The notes under the pieces: model-generated
What the model saw: only the letters and a program-made list of their open reading frames with translations
What the model was told of the DNA's origin: nothing
Databases searched by the model: none
Translations under genes and position numbers: made by a program
In this document: piece by piece, positions 29,069 to 36,338 of the stretch
Position numbering within the stretch: the first letter of the stretch is position 1
How the letters are laid out: every line of letters starts with the position of its first letter
Virus record (IMG/VR): IMGVR_UViG_3300009034_000102
Span: 1-40,923 of that record
Strand: one strand, 5' to 3'
Length of the DNA stretch: 40,923 nucleotides
Source of the DNA: a virus

Positions 29069-30829
29069 CTATGGGCCTACCACCCCTGGAGGGGCACCTG
29101 CCATCGGCGGGCCACCCACCGGCCCGCCTCCAGGCGGTGCTCCTTGCCCTTGAGGCGGTTGACCGCTCAACGTAGCTATCAAAGCCTCTGCTAGCTGGGG
29201 TTGCCCGCTGGCCATCAAGGCTTGAACGACCGCCTCAATCAGTTCGGGTGGTAGTTGAGGCGCTTGCTGCCCCTGCTGTGGCCCAAGCATGGCAAGTACC
29301 TCTTGTGCTAATTCAGGCTTGCCCCTTTCCTGGAGAGCACGGGCGATCTGCCTAACCTGAATCGGCGGCAACGACTCCCCCCTCTCTGCCAGAACCTTCT
29401 CCTTCTCCGCAGCGGGGTCTGGGAGTTGCAAGTAGTCATCCCTAGCAGTGTCCATCGACACTAGAGCTTCACCCATAGCGTTGGGGTCGGTCGCAGCCTT
29501 CGCCATAAATATCTCTCTCTCCCTATCCCTGGGCATCCTCGGCTCGCACTTCACCGATATGTGCCAGCTAGGGTCAATCTCAGTAGGCTTGACTTTTTGC
29601 TGAAAGAACTGACCATTCGGCTTGTAGCCTTTCAGATCGACAGCCTTCATCCCCTTCTGCGCATACTGGCTCAAAAGTTCTTCGCACAACCAGGTATAGC
29701 CTTCAGCAAGCCCACCAGACCTCGGGTTGTAAACAGACTTAGTTTGATCTAAGCGGATACTCAAAGCTACGCCGGTCTCGGCTGCTCGTGTCCCGCCGTG
29801 CGCTAGAGGATAGGGAAGGGTGCTCTGCTCTTTGTCCTCGCTAATAACGCCCGCAATCATCCCAGTGGAGGCTGGGGGCTGTGGCATTTCAAGGGGTTTC
29901 AGAATGTCGCCTTTCTTTATCGGTATTATCTTGAAAGTCTGATAGGGATCACCCTCAACGCCCGTCTCCCCGTCCTCGGATTCATAAACCAATGACCCTA
30001 TCCTTGCCCGCTCGTGTATGTCCATGAGTTCGGATATATGCTTGTTGAAAGGCTTATACAAATTGCGGGAGGCGGCCCACACCGAGTCGCCCTGGTATTC
30101 TATCGTGGAGCTGAAGTCCTTGGTCTGAATCGTGGGCATGGAACCTATCGAGCCGATATTCACAGGCACATGGCCAATGTTATGTTTCGTTGGCTTCTTC
30201 GCAAAATCGTTCTTGATTACAACGGAGTTCTTCTCTTCGTCCCAGAAGTCGATAAGCTCCGCATCCTTGCCGCTAATTGTAATGCCATACTCCGCCTGAA
30301 TCTGCGCCTTGGTCACCTTGCGCTTGTACGCTGCCCACAGCAGACCGTTAGGCCCAGTCTCCCAAGTTACATGAAGAGGATCCCACGGTAGAACATCAAA
30401 GACCGTCTCATCTTTTGATGCATACACCAGCGCTCTCAGAGCATACCACCCCCTGAGAGCTATGAAGAAACCCAACCCCTCACGCAGCGATGGTTCCCCT
30501 CGTAACCTCAGCCTGCGGTCAATCGCCGCCAGTGCGCCGAACAGGTAGAGTTCACCTATTGATGCTGCGTCTGTCTGCTTATCTGTTGCCTTCTCAGGGA
30601 GTTCTATCTGGATAGTTAGCTGTGCTCTGTTCAACCCATCGAGAACCTTGTCAAAGAAGTTCCTCGGTGCTGACGATGTGTAGGATTGATACCCCTTCTT
30701 GGCCTCGTATGGTGTCAGACAGAACAGGTCAAAGTCCTCCTCCATCCTGTCTCGGAGGGCCGTAAAGCCAGTCTCGCCCTCTTTCTCTGCTACAAGCTTG
30801 GTGATTTCTGCTGCCGTATCAAAACTCAT
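29069..30829 (-). CDS. Portal protein
   Basis: 586 residues immediately after the large terminase. The body (about 1-470) has the alternating helix/strand pattern of phage portals, with WDPLHVTWETGPNGLLWAAY and KDKEQSTLPYPLA-like surface segments and the long ISELMDIHERARIGS helix. The last 110 residues are Pro/Gly/Gln-rich repeats (PPQGQGAPPGGGPVGGPP), an unusually disordered tail. It would form the dodecameric ring for DNA entry. Position is the main support beyond composition. Confidence 0.78.
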   Translation of the reverse strand: MSFDTAAEITKLVAEKEGETGFTALRDRMEEDFDLFCLTPYEAKKGYQSYTSSAPRNFFDKVLDGLNRAQLTIQIELPEKATDKQTDAASIGELYLFGALAAIDRRLRLRGEPSLREGLGFFIALRGWYALRALVYASKDETVFDVLPWDPLHVTWETGPNGLLWAAYKRKVTKAQIQAEYGITISGKDAELIDFWDEEKNSVVIKNDFAKKPTKHNIGHVPVNIGSIGSMPTIQTKDFSSTIEYQGDSVWAASRNLYKPFNKHISELMDIHERARIGSLVYESEDGETGVEGDPYQTFKIIPIKKGDILKPLEMPQPPASTGMIAGVISEDKEQSTLPYPLAHGGTRAAETGVALSIRLDQTKSVYNPRSGGLAEGYTWLCEELLSQYAQKGMKAVDLKGYKPNGQFFQQKVKPTEIDPSWHISVKCEPRMPRDREREIFMAKAATDPNAMGEALVSMDTARDDYLQLPDPAAEKEKVLAERGESLPPIQVRQIARALQERGKPELAQEVLAMLGPQQGQQAPQLPPELIEAVVQALMASGQPQLAEALIATLSGQPPQGQGAPPGGGPVGGPPMAGAPPGVVGP

Positions 30830-30847
30830 AAGAAAGCCTCACTTACA

Positions 30848-32098
30848 CTAACTCCCTGGCCGAATTGTTTGTACTACTGCGTTGCGCCGTTGCACTACTG
30901 TCTCAGGTGTAAAGTCGCTCAGGATATACCTCTCGGCGTCCATGAGATGGAACCTGGCCTTGCTCTCAATCTCGTCCGTTATCTGTCCGTCTCGCTTCTT
31001 GTAGATGTAACTCAGCTTCTCTCGCAGATAGTTGGTCAAATCATCGAACACGAACAGCTTATTGAGCTTATGCAACCCGAACACTCGCTGTATGCCCGCT
31101 GCAACGTCTCTCAGCTTGGGCTCAGAGATAGGCCAGCCTTGCGAAGTATACCCTTGCCTTATCTCGTCCTCTTGATGACTCCCACCAGCACGCTTGATAA
31201 CATTTCTCCCTGCTGTAATCTCCTTGAACTGCTGCACATGCTCGTAGATGCCTCTCCCAGCACCAGGGAAATACTCTTGCCATGCATAGAAGTATCCTGT
31301 TGCGGGGTCCTGGGCATAGAACATAGCCGCAGGATTTGCCCCACCAAAGTCATGCCCGACATAGATCAACCATTCCTTGGGTATCTCAAAGCGTTTTACC
31401 AAGCAGACCTTCTCATCAAAGCTGGAGTACACCAACCCCTCAAGACCTGTCCACTTGCCCAAGACATATCGCTCGTAGTAAACCCCAGTGTATTCGCCTA
31501 GCCTCTCCTTATAGTCCTCTGGCAGCTCAGGATTCTCCAATGTAGAGGCTTCAAACACCTCTCCCTGCCTCTCGGCGAAGAACATCCTGTGCAGGTAGTG
31601 AGCAGGGGGACCGGGGTTTGTGGCTGCAAATATCTGATGCAACACATTGGGAAGCCTCAAGCGCCCTGCCAGCATCCTCCAGTCGTCTTCCGTGCTCTCT
31701 ATGGCCTCGTCTATGCCTACCCACCCCAACTCTAACGAACCGAGCTTGAGGGGATCATCCAATCCACCGAACACAATCCCAGAACCGTTATGCAGCCTTA
31801 CCAGCCCCTCAGTCTTGTTGTACTCGGCTACCAGCTCACCAGGGCATACCTGCTCCCGCCATGTCCGAATTGTGGTGTGTGTCATCGAGGCCCTGGTCTT
31901 CCGACACAGCAGTCCGAAGTTCCCAGGATAGTCCAGAGACAATTTCAGCGCCTTTGTTGTCAAGGCAACGGTCTTCCCACTCCCGAAAGCCCCAGAGAAT
32001 AGCACCTGGGGCGCTGAGGAGGCCACGAAGCCCCCTTGAGAGGGGTTGATAGGATTGAAGGTTAGCTCAACCTCGGGTGCCTCTATTAGCTGTGTCAT
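30848..32098 (-). CDS. terL: Terminase large subunit
   Basis: 416 residues. Walker A GAFGSGKT (36-43), Walker B LGWVGIDEA (Asp130, Glu131), coupling motif FAATNP (about 157-162), and nuclease-domain first acidic residue in YVGHDFGG (Asp250), with further acids in VFDDL and a C-terminal HLMDAERY region. It resembles PBSX-type TerL. It drives DNA into the procapsid through the portal and cuts concatemers. Packaging strategy (cos or pac) is not fixed by the motifs. Confidence 0.94.
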   Translation of the reverse strand: MTQLIEAPEVELTFNPINPSQGGFVASSAPQVLFSGAFGSGKTVALTTKALKLSLDYPGNFGLLCRKTRASMTHTTIRTWREQVCPGELVAEYNKTEGLVRLHNGSGIVFGGLDDPLKLGSLELGWVGIDEAIESTEDDWRMLAGRLRLPNVLHQIFAATNPGPPAHYLHRMFFAERQGEVFEASTLENPELPEDYKERLGEYTGVYYERYVLGKWTGLEGLVYSSFDEKVCLVKRFEIPKEWLIYVGHDFGGANPAAMFYAQDPATGYFYAWQEYFPGAGRGIYEHVQQFKEITAGRNVIKRAGGSHQEDEIRQGYTSQGWPISEPKLRDVAAGIQRVFGLHKLNKLFVFDDLTNYLREKLSYIYKKRDGQITDEIESKARFHLMDAERYILSDFTPETVVQRRNAVVQTIRPGS

Positions 32099-32216
32099 AC
32101 TCGCATCCTACCACTATATCTTGTGGTTTTGCCGACCTGAAGACGTTCGTCTTCGGCTCTAGCTTCGCTGCTGCGTCGTAAAATGTCCGCTTGGCGACTA
32201 GGCGGCTTTGACGCAC
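32067..32216 (-). CDS. Possible 49-residue ORF overlapping the terL start
   Basis: A GTG (32216) or TTG (32219) opens a frame reading KRTFYDAAAKLEPKTNVFRS and AKPQDIVVGCEYD, which looks protein-like, and runs 32 bases into terL in another frame. No good ribosome site. It fills most of the gap before terL. Confidence 0.38.
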   Translation of the reverse strand: MRQSRLVAKRTFYDAAAKLEPKTNVFRSAKPQDIVVGCEYDTANRGTRG

Positions 32217-32305
32217 CAACTATCTTGACTACCGCTGTGTCGATAGAAATACCACCACCCACAGGCTATCTCACGCTGAGGATACTCTATTCGGTCAGTC
32301 GTCAT
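32198..32305 (-). CDS. Possible 35-residue ORF
   Basis: ATG 32305 follows GAAGGTGTGAC and reads MTTDRIEYPQREIACGWWYF before ending in CVKAA. It lies between the packaging gene at 32324 and terL. Supported only by its ribosome site and spacing. Confidence 0.38.
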   Translation of the reverse strand: MTTDRIEYPQREIACGWWYFYRHSGSQDSWCVKAA

Positions 32306-32323
32306 GTCACACCTTCGCATCCT

Positions 32324-32641
32324 TCATCTGGTGAAGGACGCAGCCTGCACACCGATCACCCTGCCAATGTCTCCCATTGACAGCTCACCAAACCACACCT
32401 CGTCGGCATACTTGCCCAGGCTGCCAGCTATTCTCTGGAGCTTCTCAAGGTTAGGCATCTTGCTGTTGCTCTCCCGGGAGATGAAGTCCTTCACCACCTG
32501 CCACTCAGAAGGCAACGGCGTTACATCAGGCGTTACAACCACACTGGGCGTTACATAGTTCAGCGTTACATCTTTCTTGGCTCTGTAACGCTTTACACGC
32601 TCTCTCGTGGCCTCTCGCTTGGCTTCCTTACTCTGTGGCAT
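32324..32641 (-). CDS. Small DNA-binding packaging protein candidate
   Basis: 105 residues: basic N-terminus MPQSKEAKREATRERVKRYR, a Val-Thr-Pro repeat region and a C-terminal helical domain LEKLQRIAGSLGKYADEVWF. The basic helix resembles bZIP-like or terminase-small N-termini. The Val-Thr repeats arise from the GCGTTACA DNA repeats in this gene (32518-32591). Could be the terminase small subunit or a partner of it. Confidence 0.55.
   Translation of the reverse strand: MPQSKEAKREATRERVKRYRAKKDVTLNYVTPSVVVTPDVTPLPSEWQVVKDFISRESNSKMPNLEKLQRIAGSLGKYADEVWFGELSMGDIGRVIGVQAASFTR
32518..32591. repeat. GCGTTACA repeat cluster, candidate packaging or operator site
   Basis: Four direct copies of GCGTTACA at 32518-32525, 32530-32537, 32548-32555 and 32563-32570, plus one inverted copy TGTAACGC at 32584-32591. 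The spacings are not multiples of a fixed codon unit, so protein repetition alone does not explain all copies. Small-terminase recognition sites often lie within or beside their own gene. Confidence 0.5.
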
Positions 32642-32972
32642 CTTTCTCCTCAGCTTTCATACCTGCATACCCCTTCCCAATAATAAACGTCACCTTCCCC
32701 TGCATCTTCACATCAGCCTGAACAGGGAGAGGCATTCGCCCTTCTAAGCGGTCCTGAAGATCACGGCGAGCCTCGGTTTTCCCTTCAATAGCTTGAGCAA
32801 GCCACCTCTCCACTATCTCCTGAGCCCTCTCTGGCTTCTGCTCTAGCATGGCCTTGGCCAGCGAGGTCAGGGAAAGCTCCTTCTTGGGCCGGCCAGCAGG
32901 ATTCGCATTATTCCCAGGCAGGAAACGACCATCTGGCCCTCGATTTACCGCCGTTTTATTCGGTTCAGTCAC
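32628..32972 (-). CDS. Terminase small subunit-like protein
   Basis: 114 residues with N-terminal GPDGRFLPGNNANPAGRPKK, the DUF5681-type signature seen at the start of many small terminase-associated proteins, followed by helices (LTSLAKAMLEQKPERAQEIV) and a beta end VTFIIGKGYAG. GTG start overlaps the SpeD stop as GTGA. Likely recognises phage DNA for TerL; the neighbouring 105-residue protein is an alternative. Confidence 0.6.
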   Translation of the reverse strand: MTEPNKTAVNRGPDGRFLPGNNANPAGRPKKELSLTSLAKAMLEQKPERAQEIVERWLAQAIEGKTEARRDLQDRLEGRMPLPVQADVKMQGKVTFIIGKGYAGMKAEEKDATE

Positions 32973-33328
32973 TTTAGTCCCATCCTCTTGATATACTGAG
33001 TCTGCATAGCTTCGGGTTTGAAGAGTTCTGTTATGTATTCCACAACCTTCATCGTACTAAAATCCCTGCACGAGAATACCCCGATGTACGCCCGCTCATA
33101 CTCAGGCCACGTATGTATATCAATCCCGCTCTCAGCGATAATGACATTTCCACTTACGCCGGCCTCATGACCGTTCTTCTCAGGCGGTGGATCATACTTC
33201 ACCACTTGGGGCACGGTGATCTTCTGCATCCCCATGAGGACAGGCAGCTCGTCCAACATCCGATAGACAGCCTCCACGCTGGACAGAGCAGGAGACGAGC
33301 TTATGAGGTCGACTACGACATGCTTCAC
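32969..33328 (-). CDS. speD: S-adenosylmethionine decarboxylase (SpeD-type, pyruvoyl)
   Basis: 119 residues, the usual length of one prokaryotic SpeD chain. The processing site GVSGNVIIAESGIDIHTWPE has Glu66-Ser67, where self-cleavage makes the pyruvoyl group. His72 and Cys87 (YIGVFSC) fall at the exact spacings of the catalytic His and Cys in characterised bacterial enzymes. It would decarboxylate S-adenosylmethionine for spermidine synthesis, though relatives have been reported that act on ornithine or arginine. GTG start with GGAG eight bases upstream. Its stop overlaps the start of the packaging gene (GTGA), tying polyamine supply to DNA packaging. No spermidine synthase gene is seen. Confidence 0.87.
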   Translation of the reverse strand: MKHVVVDLISSSPALSSVEAVYRMLDELPVLMGMQKITVPQVVKYDPPPEKNGHEAGVSGNVIIAESGIDIHTWPEYERAYIGVFSCRDFSTMKVVEYITELFKPEAMQTQYIKRMGLK

Positions 33329-33385
33329 CGTCTCTACTCCTCATAAGTCACCGTCCCTTCTTCATGTTATTTTCCTGACATTTTC

Positions 33386-33410
33386 GAAGCTATCATTTCC
33401 CCCTAGCTTC
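33386..33410. promoter_or_regulatory. Inverted repeat in divergent intergenic region
   Basis: GAAGCTA (33386-33392) and TAGCTTC (33404-33410) flank 11 bases in the 140-base space between leftward speD and the rightward gene at 33469. It ends 10 bases before the plus-strand -35 box, so it is placed like an operator for one or both directions. Confidence 0.45.
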
Positions 33411-33420
33411 AACACCCCCC

Positions 33421-33449
33421 TTGACTTGTGTGTGTGTATGTGTTAGCCT
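33421..33449 (+). promoter_or_regulatory. Candidate rightward promoter
   Basis: TTGACT (33421-33426), a 17-base GT-rich spacer and TAGCCT (33444-33449). The -35 box and spacing are good, the -10 box weak. GGAGGTGAGAG and ATG 33469 follow. It would drive the four plus-strand genes up to 34522. Confidence 0.42.
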
Positions 33450-33468
33450 TGACCGCAGGAGGTGAGAG

Positions 33469-33930
33469 ATGAGATTCAAGCTCGGCAGATTCAGAACTGA
33501 AAGCCAGTACAGCGGCAAGCCTGAACCTGTGTACATTGATGGGTCTTTTGAACCCCGTGATGTAGAAAGCAACTGGGCCCTCTACATCGATATGCCAACG
33601 TTGTTTGTCGCATACGGCCCCGCAGTCCAAAGCGGCAACTGGCGCTGGTGTACCTCCATAGCTAACGGCTATGGCCCAATCCAATGGCAAGTCGAAAGCA
33701 AGCCTAGAGAGTGGACAGCCCCCGAATGGTGGGAGTTCTGGGGGCTAGTAAGTGGCATCAGGGCACTTAATGAAGCCTACGAGTTCGCCCGCTTCGGCAA
33801 TAACGGCATAGGCGATGATAAGGCTCTGCTCAAGTGTAAGGACATAAGCCTCGCCCAAACATTGGCCACCAAGCTTGATAACATCATCCCTCGGGCCAAT
33901 GAACTCTTGCATAAGTTACAGGAAGTCTAA
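33469..33930 (+). CDS. Hypothetical protein, first gene of plus-strand cassette
   Basis: 153 residues, Trp-rich (WALYIDMP, NWRWCTS, WTAPEWWEFW), with a C-terminal helix ATKLDNIIPRANELLHKLQE. Strong GGAGGTGAGAG site. Oriented opposite to all its neighbours, which suggests separate control, perhaps in the lysogen. Family unrecognised. Confidence 0.68.
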   Translation: MRFKLGRFRTESQYSGKPEPVYIDGSFEPRDVESNWALYIDMPTLFVAYGPAVQSGNWRWCTSIANGYGPIQWQVESKPREWTAPEWWEFWGLVSGIRALNEAYEFARFGNNGIGDDKALLKCKDISLAQTLATKLDNIIPRANELLHKLQEV

Positions 33931-33961
33931 AAACAAGCCCGATGCAAGGCTAGAAAGGAGC

Positions 33962-34144
33962 ATGATGGCAAACTGTAAGAGATGCGGACAGCCAGTCAAC
34001 AGCTACAACGATGGCATTGACTGCCTCGAATGCAAGCAATGGTTCTGTGACAACTGCTACGATTGTAGTCAAGGTGATGGCTGCCACTGCCATGAGAATC
34101 CGTATCCCAACTTGCCTCTACCCAAGGTTGAGGAGGCCCTATGA
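33962..34144 (+). CDS. Cysteine/histidine-rich zinc-binding protein
   Basis: 60 residues with CKRC, CLECKQWFCDNCYDC and CHCH, about ten possible ligands and so probably two zinc ions in a RING- or B-box-like cross-brace. Tandem ATGs (33962, 33965) follow AAAGGAGC. Overlaps the next gene as ATGA. Confidence 0.68.
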   Translation: MMANCKRCGQPVNSYNDGIDCLECKQWFCDNCYDCSQGDGCHCHENPYPNLPLPKVEEAL

Positions 34145-34248
34145 CTCAGCGCCCGGTCTGCCCCAAATGCGGCTCTAACAATGTCTACGTCCATACCGAT
34201 GGCACTATCGTCTGCCGCCGGTGCGGAGCTCAGACTAGAAAGGAGTGA
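34141..34248 (+). CDS. 35-residue zinc-ribbon
   Basis: MTQRPVCPKCGSNNVYVHTD, then CRRCGAQ: a minimal ribbon of CPKC and CRRC. ATGA overlap at the start, and the codons near its stop form the AAAGGAG ribosome site of the next gene, so it is firmly embedded in the operon. Confidence 0.68.
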   Translation: MTQRPVCPKCGSNNVYVHTDGTIVCRRCGAQTRKE

Positions 34249-34249
34249 G

Positions 34250-34522
34250 ATGGCACACACACCAGGGCCTTGGGAAAGTAAAAGGACTAGCGACGGCTAT
34301 TACATTCACCCTTCTAGCCTTGAAACTGAGATAGCCGACCAAGAGATAGCGCTAGTCTATGACCTGTCTACTGACCAAGAAGAGGCCAACGCTCGCCTCA
34401 TAGCCGCAGCGCCAGAGATGCTCGCAACTCTGAAGGAGGCTTGGGCTTGGCTAGTAGGCTATAAGGAACTAAAAGGCGTAGTCTCATGGGTAGAGCAGAC
34501 CATCGCCAAGGCTGAGGGCTAG
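34250..34522 (+). CDS. Conserved small phage protein (HTPGPW...ARLIAAAPEML type)
   Basis: 90 residues: MAHTPGPWESKR at the N-terminus, EANARLIAAAPEMLATLKEA in the middle and VEQTIAKAEG at the end. This pattern is very common in phages of many hosts and has no known function. Its TAG and the stop of the convergent gene share the palindrome CTAG (34519-34522). Confidence 0.82.
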   Translation: MAHTPGPWESKRTSDGYYIHPSSLETEIADQEIALVYDLSTDQEEANARLIAAAPEMLATLKEAWAWLVGYKELKGVVSWVEQTIAKAEG

Positions 34523-34713
34523 AAAAGCGGCCATCGCCTGACCTTCTCAACACAGAAATCATCGACTAACACCTGGGCATCTTCCAGCATGTCCTCTAAA
34601 GCGGTAGGAATCAGCTCATCCCTTTTCACCGACAGCAGGATGCGCACTATGGCACACTTATTCTCGATACTATCAAGGTAGCCTAGTAATTCCTTCTTCG
34701 CTTCAGAGTGCAT
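34519..34713 (-). CDS. Hypothetical helical protein
   Basis: 64 residues, MHSEAKKELLGYLDSIENKC and ALEDMLEDAQVLVDDF, all-helical and acidic. Last gene of the leftward run from the methyltransferase; ends convergent with the plus-strand cassette. ATG 34713 preferred to GTG 34716. Confidence 0.58.
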   Translation of the reverse strand: MHSEAKKELLGYLDSIENKCAIVRILLSVKRDELIPTALEDMLEDAQVLVDDFCVEKVRRWPLF

Positions 34714-34726
34714 CACTCAACCAACC

Positions 34727-35119
34727 TCACCGCTCCACAATCAAATGCCGAATATCGGCTAAGTTGATGTAAGCCGCATAAGTAGAACCATCCGTGTTAG
34801 CCCTTTGCTCAAAATTGCCAAGTCCAAGACACTCTCGAATGTCCGCCATCCGACAGATAACAACCGCATCAGTAAACTCTTGAACATAAAACGAGGCTGT
34901 TGCCTCACCATCTATTATTTTCTGGCATTCGGTTTTGGTGCCGCTGTTCCTTCGCAAGCGTATAGAAATCTGCCCGTATTTACTAATCGGAATGCGCCGC
35001 TTCCGCCATGCAAAGGCAGTATTGCCAACCCAAATATCAGCTACTTGCTTTTGGTCTTCCGAGTTACTAGACTTTCTGCCATTCACATCGCCAAAGGCGA
35101 AATCATCTTGAAAGGACAT
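34727..35119 (-). CDS. Hypothetical protein next to methyltransferase
   Basis: 130 residues: DIWVGNTAFAWRKRRIPISK and IDGEATASFYVQEFTDAVVI give an alpha/beta layout that could be a small nuclease, but no catalytic signature can be assigned. It overlaps the methyltransferase end by 17 bases, so they are co-translated. A restriction-like partner to the methyltransferase is only a possibility. Confidence 0.62.
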   Translation of the reverse strand: MSFQDDFAFGDVNGRKSSNSEDQKQVADIWVGNTAFAWRKRRIPISKYGQISIRLRRNSGTKTECQKIIDGEATASFYVQEFTDAVVICRMADIRECLGLGNFEQRANTDGSTYAAYINLADIRHLIVER

Positions 35120-35960
35120 TGAATTTGCCCTTTTCTAACCCCCAACCCTCAAAGCCATGCCTATCCTCTCGACTGAACAGGTCAAGCCTCGGCTCAGGAC
35201 TCACAACCCGTACAAGGTCATAGAACTCATCGGGTTTTCTGGAATGCTCTTTGACCTTCCCGTCGAAGTCCAGCCGACGCCCCAACTCAAGCAGTTTTAG
35301 ATTCCCAATCCGTCCAAAGAGACAATGCTCTGTTGAATACATCCAGCTATAGGGTGTGAAACCAACATTCTTTCTCCAAGTTAGCAAGCATTCGTAGTTC
35401 ACACCCCAAACATCAAACATCTGAAACGCATCGGGCACAAACCTGTGAGTAGCCCAGAGATAGATATGGCACCCGTCCTCGGCAACATTCTCGCTGAGGC
35501 GCTGGGCAACCTTGTCTTTTATCTGCTCTAGGGTCATAATGGTATAGTCTAGATTCGTTTGCTGTCTTGGCCGCACTTCACGCTCTATCTTTGCCATCGG
35601 CCAAGGCGGGTCAATAATGATAGTTCGGTAACGGCCTTCGGGTGGGGGAATATCACAAATTTGTGATATTCGTTTTGGCAGATAGTCAGGAAAGTATCTG
35701 TGTAACCAGTTATGACCAGTATTGACATGAACCCCTATATCTTCGCAATATGTCTCAAATGTCTTATCTGACCAGCGGCGTCCTATCTTCTTCTTTGAAT
35801 CCTCCGTTAGAAGTTCATGGGCTATCCGCAACTCAATAAGTGCTTCTGCGCCCTTTTCCCTAACTTCCTTGAATAGATTCCTGCACCTACCAACAGATTC
35901 CTCATAATCCCATTCAGAAGGAATCTCAACCGCTTGCTCAACAACAACCAAATCTGCCAT
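35103..35960 (-). CDS. MT-A70-family DNA adenine N6-methyltransferase
   Basis: 285 residues. Residues 1-100 form a helical DNA-binding-like region (DKTFETYCEDIGVHVNTGHN). The catalytic domain begins RYRTIIIDPPWPMAK with the DPPW motif (117-120), continues YLWATHRFVPDAFQMFDVWG and ends with PEPRLDLFSREDRHGFEGWG, the SAM-pocket closure of MT-A70 enzymes. It would methylate adenine in phage DNA, for defence against host restriction or control of gene expression. A perfect palindrome (35649-35670) lies in the coding link between the two domains. Confidence 0.9.
   Translation of the reverse strand: MADLVVVEQAVEIPSEWDYEESVGRCRNLFKEVREKGAEALIELRIAHELLTEDSKKKIGRRWSDKTFETYCEDIGVHVNTGHNWLHRYFPDYLPKRISQICDIPPPEGRYRTIIIDPPWPMAKIEREVRPRQQTNLDYTIMTLEQIKDKVAQRLSENVAEDGCHIYLWATHRFVPDAFQMFDVWGVNYECLLTWRKNVGFTPYSWMYSTEHCLFGRIGNLKLLELGRRLDFDGKVKEHSRKPDEFYDLVRVVSPEPRLDLFSREDRHGFEGWGLEKGKFNVLSR
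35649..35670. repeat. Perfect 22-bp palindrome inside methyltransferase gene
   Basis: AATATCACAAA (35649-35659) is followed immediately by its exact complement TTTGTGATATT (35660-35670). It encodes the junction between the helical and catalytic domains. AT-rich palindromes of this length are typical of dimeric regulator sites and unusual in coding sequence. Confidence 0.6.
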
Positions 35961-36128
35961 CTATTCAATCAACCTCACCACTCCCGCTACTGCGGCACTG
36001 AATAAGACTATCCCTAGTATTACCCGATAGGGTTTTACCTTCGTGTATCTGCCTACCCACCACCAGAACAAATCACAGAGCGAGTGGATCGCCACCACTA
36101 CCAGAAAGGTCAAGAGGAAGGCTTTCAT
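35961..36128 (-). CDS. 55-residue two-span membrane protein
   Basis: MKAFLLTFLVVVAIHSLCDL gives the first span, a basic loop GRYTKVKPYR and a second span VILGIVLFSAAVAGVVRLI. The start abuts no good ribosome site; it is the first gene downstream of the promoter-terminator unit at 36252-36329, with about 120 empty bases between. Unknown function. Confidence 0.55.
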   Translation of the reverse strand: MKAFLLTFLVVVAIHSLCDLFWWWVGRYTKVKPYRVILGIVLFSAAVAGVVRLIE

Positions 36129-36251
36129 CTTACTAAGTAGCCTGGTGTCCCCTCCAGCACCAAGCGCGCTGCAAACCCCCTGCTTTGTTGCAGCCGCCCT
36201 AAGTAACCCTAATGCGCTCCCGCCAGCATCATCAGGGGTTGCGGGCCCATC

Positions 36252-36273
36252 AAAAAAGCCGCCCGAAGGCGAC
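36252..36273 (-). terminator. Promoter-proximal intrinsic terminator
   Basis: Minus strand: GTCGCC-TTCG-GGCGGC (36273-36258) then six T residues (36257-36252). The UUCG tetraloop is very stable. It lies about 20 bases after the predicted start of transcription, so the promoter at 36329-36301 would yield only a transcript of about 43 bases unless antitermination occurs. Confidence 0.8.
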
Positions 36274-36300
36274 CTAAAGCACAATTATCCAGTTTGAAAT

Positions 36301-36329
36301 ATCATAGAACACCGAAATCACTTTGTCAA
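36301..36329 (-). promoter_or_regulatory. Strong leftward promoter TTGACA-17-TATGAT, late-promoter candidate
   Basis: TTGACA (36329-36324), exactly 17 bases, TATGAT (36306-36301). Transcription should begin near 36294. TTTGTCAAG over the -35 box (36322-36330) is repeated inverted as CTTGACAAA (36358-36366) in the end of the upstream HTH gene, a possible binding site for that protein. This is the best sigma-70 promoter seen in the window. Confidence 0.8.
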
Positions 36330-36338
36330 GCCCCATTT

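Noticed and set aside
33426-33443. GT-repeat tract as a functional microsatellite or phase-variation switch
   Set aside because: It is short and interrupted and lies in the spacer of a candidate promoter; length change could alter spacing, but nothing in one sequence shows variation.
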